A DNA stretch of 64,000 nt, from contig JAJEFB010000012.1 in assembly GCA_022820665.1 (NCBI GenBank), forward strand, positions 62,001 to 126,000, given 5' to 3'. Numbering within the stretch: position 1 is the stretch's first letter; every line of letters starts with the position of its first letter. Of this stretch, positions 60,676-64,000 are shown piece by piece. The notes under the pieces are model-generated. The model was not told where the DNA came from and did no database searches. It worked only from the letters and a program-made list of their open reading frames with translations. The DNA comes from Anaerolineae bacterium. GTDB taxonomy: Bacteria > Chloroflexota > Anaerolineae > Aggregatilineales > Phototrophicaceae. A program made the translations under genes and the position numbers.

Positions 60676-61917
60676 TTGAATCAAACATCCGGATTCGCGA
60701 GAAGCGCCTGGTTCTCGCGCTTAAACCGACTTGTAGACTTTTCGCCAGTGATTGTCGCTTTGGTGCTGGCGCTGCTTGTGGCTTCGGTGTTGCTGCTGGC
60801 GCTTAATGCCAATCCGCTGGAAGCCTATGCCGCCATGTGGGAAGGCGCAGCCGGAAAAGAGAACGCTACTGCCGAGACGCTGGTCAAGGCGACGCCGATT
60901 CTCTTCGTCGGCATCGGCATCACCATCGCCTTTCGCGGCGGCATGATCAACATCGGCGGCGAAGGCCAAATGATCGCCGGCGCGCTGGCGGGCGTAACCA
61001 TCGCGCTGATCCTGGGAGAAATGCGCGTTCCGCCCGAGTTAGCCAAGGAAAAAGGCGCCTTCGACCTCATCATCGTTACTTGCTCACTGGTTGGCGGCTT
61101 CTTGGCGGGCGCGCTTTATGGCGGGTTGGCCGGTTTCCTCAAAGCCTATTTTGATGTCAACGAGATCCTGAGCACCATCATGCTCAACCAGATCGCCGTG
61201 CAAATGATGAATTTCCTTCTCAACGGCATCTTGCTGGATCCGGCCGAGGCGGGCATCAACAATATCCCCAAGACCGCGCGACTGGTGACTGCGGCGCAGT
61301 TGCCGCGCCTGTCCTTGCCGATTGGCGATCCGCATCTCTTCGCGCGAACGCGCTTGCATTGGGGCTTGATCATCGCCATCGTGCTGGCGGTGATCATATA
61401 CATTTTCCTGTGGCGGACGTCGTTGGGATATCGGATTCGCGCCGTTGGAGAAAACCAGCGCGCTTCGAGCTACGCTGGCATCAACGTCAAGCGGCAGATG
61501 ATGTTCTCCATGTTCCTGGCGGGCGGTTTCGCTGGACTGGCGGGCGTCGTGCAGGTCCTGGGACTGCAATATCGCCTGCAAACCGACGGATCGCCGGCCG
61601 GTTTCACCGGCGCTGCCGGATTTAACGGCATCGTGGCGGCGCTCTTCGGCGGGCTCAATCCCATTGGAGCGATACCAGCGGCAGCCTTCTTCGGCGGTCT
61701 GTTGGTGGGCGCGCAGAAAATGCAGCGCGAACTTGGCGTGCCCGCTTCCTTGATCACCGCGGTGAACGGCTTGATCGTGGTCTTTGTCGTCAGCAGCGAA
61801 ATCTTCATCTTGCAGCGCAGCAAGCGGCGAGTGAGCCTGCAGGAAACACCGGACAATCTTGGTTCCAGCGGGGGCAAGCCCGCTGATCGCGCGTCGCCGG
61901 ACGAGGGAAGCGGCTGA
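60676..61917 (+). CDS. ABC transporter permease, NupB/YufP-like (nucleoside or simple sugar)
   Basis: A 413-residue permease of the BMP-dependent family with about 8-10 hydrophobic segments. Typical stretches are PILFVGIGITIAFRGGMINI, GGEGQMIAGALAG, DVNEILSTIMLNQIAVQMMN, RIRAVGENQRASSYAGI and AGFNGIVAALFGGLNPIGAI. The start is a TTG at 60676 without a strong ribosome-binding site, so it is uncertain. The gene overlaps the second permease by one base. The ATPase (NupA/YufO-like) expected in such operons is not upstream. Confidence 0.88.
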   Translation: MNQTSGFARSAWFSRLNRLVDFSPVIVALVLALLVASVLLLALNANPLEAYAAMWEGAAGKENATAETLVKATPILFVGIGITIAFRGGMINIGGEGQMIAGALAGVTIALILGEMRVPPELAKEKGAFDLIIVTCSLVGGFLAGALYGGLAGFLKAYFDVNEILSTIMLNQIAVQMMNFLLNGILLDPAEAGINNIPKTARLVTAAQLPRLSLPIGDPHLFARTRLHWGLIIAIVLAVIIYIFLWRTSLGYRIRAVGENQRASSYAGINVKRQMMFSMFLAGGFAGLAGVVQVLGLQYRLQTDGSPAGFTGAAGFNGIVAALFGGLNPIGAIPAAAFFGGLLVGAQKMQRELGVPASLITAVNGLIVVFVVSSEIFILQRSKRRVSLQETPDNLGSSGGKPADRASPDEGSG

Positions 61918-62867
61918 TGGAACTCGACGCCATTTTCACCGCCAGCGTATTCGCCTCAGCCATTCGGCTGGCTACTCCTTATATCTTCGCGGCGCTGGGC
62001 GAGACCTTCGCGCAACGCAGCGGCGTATTAAACCTCGGCGTCGACGGCATGATGCTGATGGGCGCCTTCACCGGCTTTTATGCCGTGTTCATCACGCAAC
62101 AGGAAGGAACCTTGAGCGAGCCGCTCAGTTTGCTCTTCGGCGTATTGATCGCCTTGCTCGTCGGCGGCTTGATGGGCTTGGCTATGGCTTTCGTCAGCGT
62201 GACGCTAAAGGCGAAGCAAGGCATCAGCGGCATCGGCGTTTATCTCTTTGGACTGGGCTTGAGCGAGCTATTGTTCCAGCAATGGGTGGGCACGCCGAAA
62301 TCGGTCAGCGGCTTTCCGCGCATCACCTTCCCGATCTTGACTGATATACCTGTGCTGGGCGAGATCTTCTTCCACCACAATCTGCTGGTTTATGTCGCGT
62401 TCGCGCTGGTGCCGATTTCAGCCTTCGTGCTCAACCGGACGACCTTCGGCTTGATGATCCGCGCCGTGGGGCAGAACCCCGAAGCCGCCGATGCCATGGG
62501 CGTCAGCGTGGCAAAAGTGCGTTATGCGACGACGACCATCGGCGGCATGTTGGCGGGCTTGGCCGGAGCCTCGCTGTCAATCGCGCTGATCAACCTGTTT
62601 CAGCAAAACTTGACGGCTGGGCAAGGCTTTATCGCGGTTGCCCTGGTCTATTTCGGCGGCTGGCGCCCTTGGGCGGTGGCGGCGGGCGCCATGCTCTTCA
62701 GTTTCGTCAATGCCTTGCAGTTGCAGATCAAGGTGATTGGTCTGGATATTCCGTCGGAGTTCGCGGTCATGGCGCCTTATGTCATCACCATCATCGCGCT
62801 GGTTTTCGCCTCCAAGCGGCAAGAACAGCCTACCGCTTTGACCAAGCCCTACGAACGCGGAGAATAG
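61917..62867 (+). CDS. ABC transporter permease, NupC/YufQ-like
   Basis: A 316-residue partner permease: TPYIFAALGETFAQRSGVLN and LGVDGMMLMGAFTGFY at the start, AKQGISGIGVYLFGLGLSEL, MIRAVGQNPEAADAMGVSVA and LTAGQGFIAVALVYFGGWRP. It follows the NupB-like gene with a TGATG overlap and precedes the BMP-family binding protein by 61 bp. Confidence 0.9.
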   Translation: MELDAIFTASVFASAIRLATPYIFAALGETFAQRSGVLNLGVDGMMLMGAFTGFYAVFITQQEGTLSEPLSLLFGVLIALLVGGLMGLAMAFVSVTLKAKQGISGIGVYLFGLGLSELLFQQWVGTPKSVSGFPRITFPILTDIPVLGEIFFHHNLLVYVAFALVPISAFVLNRTTFGLMIRAVGQNPEAADAMGVSVAKVRYATTTIGGMLAGLAGASLSIALINLFQQNLTAGQGFIAVALVYFGGWRPWAVAAGAMLFSFVNALQLQIKVIGLDIPSEFAVMAPYVITIIALVFASKRQEQPTALTKPYERGE

Positions 62868-62928
62868 GCGCTCCCAGGTCTAACGGGACCTGCGCGTTTT
62901 TGAATACTAGATTGATAGAGGGAACATC

Positions 62929-63966
62929 ATGAAACAGAGACACCTGATAATCCTTGTTTTCCTCCTGAGTTGGGCGGGGATGCCGTCCCTGGCGCAGGAT
63001 GACGTTTTTCGCGTGGCGGCGCTGATGCCAAGCGCGATCAACGATCTCGCCTTCAGCCAGAGCATGTACGACGGCTTGGTGGCTGTCCAGGACGAATTGG
63101 GGGAGGACGCCTTTCAGTTTGACGTGCAAGACAGCACCTACATCGTTGACGACGCCGCGGTTGCCTTGCGTGATTGGGCGGCTTCCGGCGAATATCAACT
63201 GGTGATCGCGCATGGTTCGCAGTACGGTCCGATCGTCGAGGAATTGGCGACGGAGTTCCTCGACGTCTCTTTCGCCTGGGGGACCCGACAAGATACCTTC
63301 GGCCTGGACAACGTCTACAGCTACGCCGCCGCCTCCGATGAAGGGGGCTATTTCAACGGCGTGCTGGCCGCGCACCTTACCGAATCGCGCGTGATCGGCT
63401 TGGTCGGACCCATCGAAGTCGGCGACGGCAAACTCTATGCCGACGGCTTCGCCAACGGCGTGGCTTCTGTCGACCCGGACATCGACGTCAATATCGTTTT
63501 CATCGGCTCCTTCAGCGATGTGCCGCTGGCGACTGAAGCCGCGGAGACGCATATCGCGAACGGCGCGGATATCTTGACCGGCACCGCGCAAATGGTCGTC
63601 GGTCCCATCGCCTCCGCCCTGGAAAACGATGTGCTCTGGTTCGGTTCCGATTCCAGCCAGGACGAGCTATCCGGGGATATCGGCGTCGCCTTCCAGATTT
63701 ACAAATGGGATGTGCTCTTGCTGGACATGATCAGTAAGATCGACGAAGGCATTCTGGGCGGCGAGTATTATGTGCTGACGCTGGAGAACGAAGGTCTGGT
63801 GATGGAATTCGACAAAGACTTCGAGATCAGCGACGAATTGATGGCGGTGGCGGAAGAAACCATCGCCGGTATCGTATCCGGCGACATCATGCCGATTCCC
63901 GCGATGGACGATGACATGGCGGCGGAGAGCGAGGATGAAGACGACGGGGAGGATAGCGAGGACTGA
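62929..63966 (+). CDS. BMP-family (BmpA/PnrA-like) substrate-binding protein with acidic tail
   Basis: A 345-residue binding protein. The signal peptide is residues 1-22 (KQRHLIILVFLLSWAGMPSLAQ) and lacks a lipobox Cys. BMP features are RVAALMPSAINDLAFSQSMYDG, SYAAASDEGGYFNGVLAAHL, GLVGPIEVGDGKLYADGFAN and DILTGTAQMVVGPIASALEN. The last ~20 residues are almost all Asp, Glu, Ala and Met (from AMDDDMAAE onward), an unusual acidic tail. Relatives bind purine nucleosides; the ligand here is inferred only. AGAGGGAA precedes the ATG. Confidence 0.9.
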   Translation: MKQRHLIILVFLLSWAGMPSLAQDDVFRVAALMPSAINDLAFSQSMYDGLVAVQDELGEDAFQFDVQDSTYIVDDAAVALRDWAASGEYQLVIAHGSQYGPIVEELATEFLDVSFAWGTRQDTFGLDNVYSYAAASDEGGYFNGVLAAHLTESRVIGLVGPIEVGDGKLYADGFANGVASVDPDIDVNIVFIGSFSDVPLATEAAETHIANGADILTGTAQMVVGPIASALENDVLWFGSDSSQDELSGDIGVAFQIYKWDVLLLDMISKIDEGILGGEYYVLTLENEGLVMEFDKDFEISDELMAVAEETIAGIVSGDIMPIPAMDDDMAAESEDEDDGEDSED

Positions 63967-64000
63967 TATTTACAAACAGTCGCCAATCGCTATAACATAG

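Noticed and set aside
1..64000. CRISPR arrays, tRNA and rRNA genes
   Set aside because: I found no regularly spaced identical repeats and no TTCGAATCC-type T-arm or rRNA-like stretch. The dispersed repeats are too scattered and variable for CRISPR.

Overview
This 64 kb window is gene-dense, fairly GC-rich bacterial chromosome. Most promoters that can be read are of the sigma-70 type. No rRNA, tRNA or marker protein fixes the taxon. The mix of carbohydrate ABC transporters whose binding proteins carry Sec signals without a lipobox cysteine, a Uma2-family nuclease, an aggregate his cluster ending in hisN, and intergenic spacers full of short dispersed repeats suggests an environmental, carbohydrate-degrading heterotroph. 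Chloroflexota (Anaerolineae-like) is my best guess, but it is an inference of low to moderate confidence.

Layout: (1) 1-1459, end of an acyl-CoA transferase gene coupled to an enoyl-CoA hydratase gene. (2) 2195-9737, a complete-looking operon from a near-consensus promoter to a hairpin terminator: SDR, heparinase II/III-type lyase, GH88 unsaturated uronyl hydrolase, two CUT1 permeases and a binding protein, i.e. import and intracellular breakdown of a uronic-acid-containing oligosaccharide. (3) 9808-12348, Uma2 nuclease, secreted beta-helix protein, IclR regulator. (4) 12349-14369, repeat-rich spacer with a nested inverted-repeat element, then a radical SAM protein with unusual cysteine spacing. 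(5) 14366-21349, a type I restriction-modification operon (hsdM-hsdS-hsdR) with a MntA/HepT toxin-antitoxin pair inserted between hsdM and hsdS. (6) 21512-25020, an ECF sigma factor fused to ankyrin repeats, an MFS transporter and a RidA protein. (7) 25670-34550, a divergent creatininase-like gene and YheO-type regulator, then Rid, an M20 protein with altered active-site residues, 2-oxoacid dehydrogenase E1 alpha and beta, a free-standing lipoyl domain, two SDRs and an amidohydrolase. (8) 34628-36553, dipeptide-type permease pair. (9) 36577-39062, tandem duplicate MDR dehydrogenases, a truncated CUT1 permease remnant and a 72-bp hairpin element beside it. (10) 39953-42495, sulfatase and TIM-barrel isomerase. 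(11) 42674-45484, lutABC lactate oxidation. (12) 45656-53144, small or broken genes, galK, a CUT1 transporter operon with an oversized permease, and a DUF3604/PHP-like protein. (13) 53233-57365, hisD-hisC-hisB-hisN. (14) 57431-60513, SDR and glycogen debranching enzyme. (15) 60676-63966, a BmpA/NupABC-type nucleoside or simple-sugar transporter.

The common theme is scavenging and oxidation of carbohydrate, lactate and nitrogenous small molecules. The transport systems have permeases and binding proteins, but no ATPase gene is present in the window. The most unusual items are the sigma-ankyrin fusion, the MntA/HepT pair inside the RM operon, the lipoyl-domain-only E1 cluster, the M20 protein that has lost canonical catalytic ligands, and several families of small inverted or dispersed repeats, one of which codes the tail of HsdS and another of which lies at the breakpoint of a lost permease gene.
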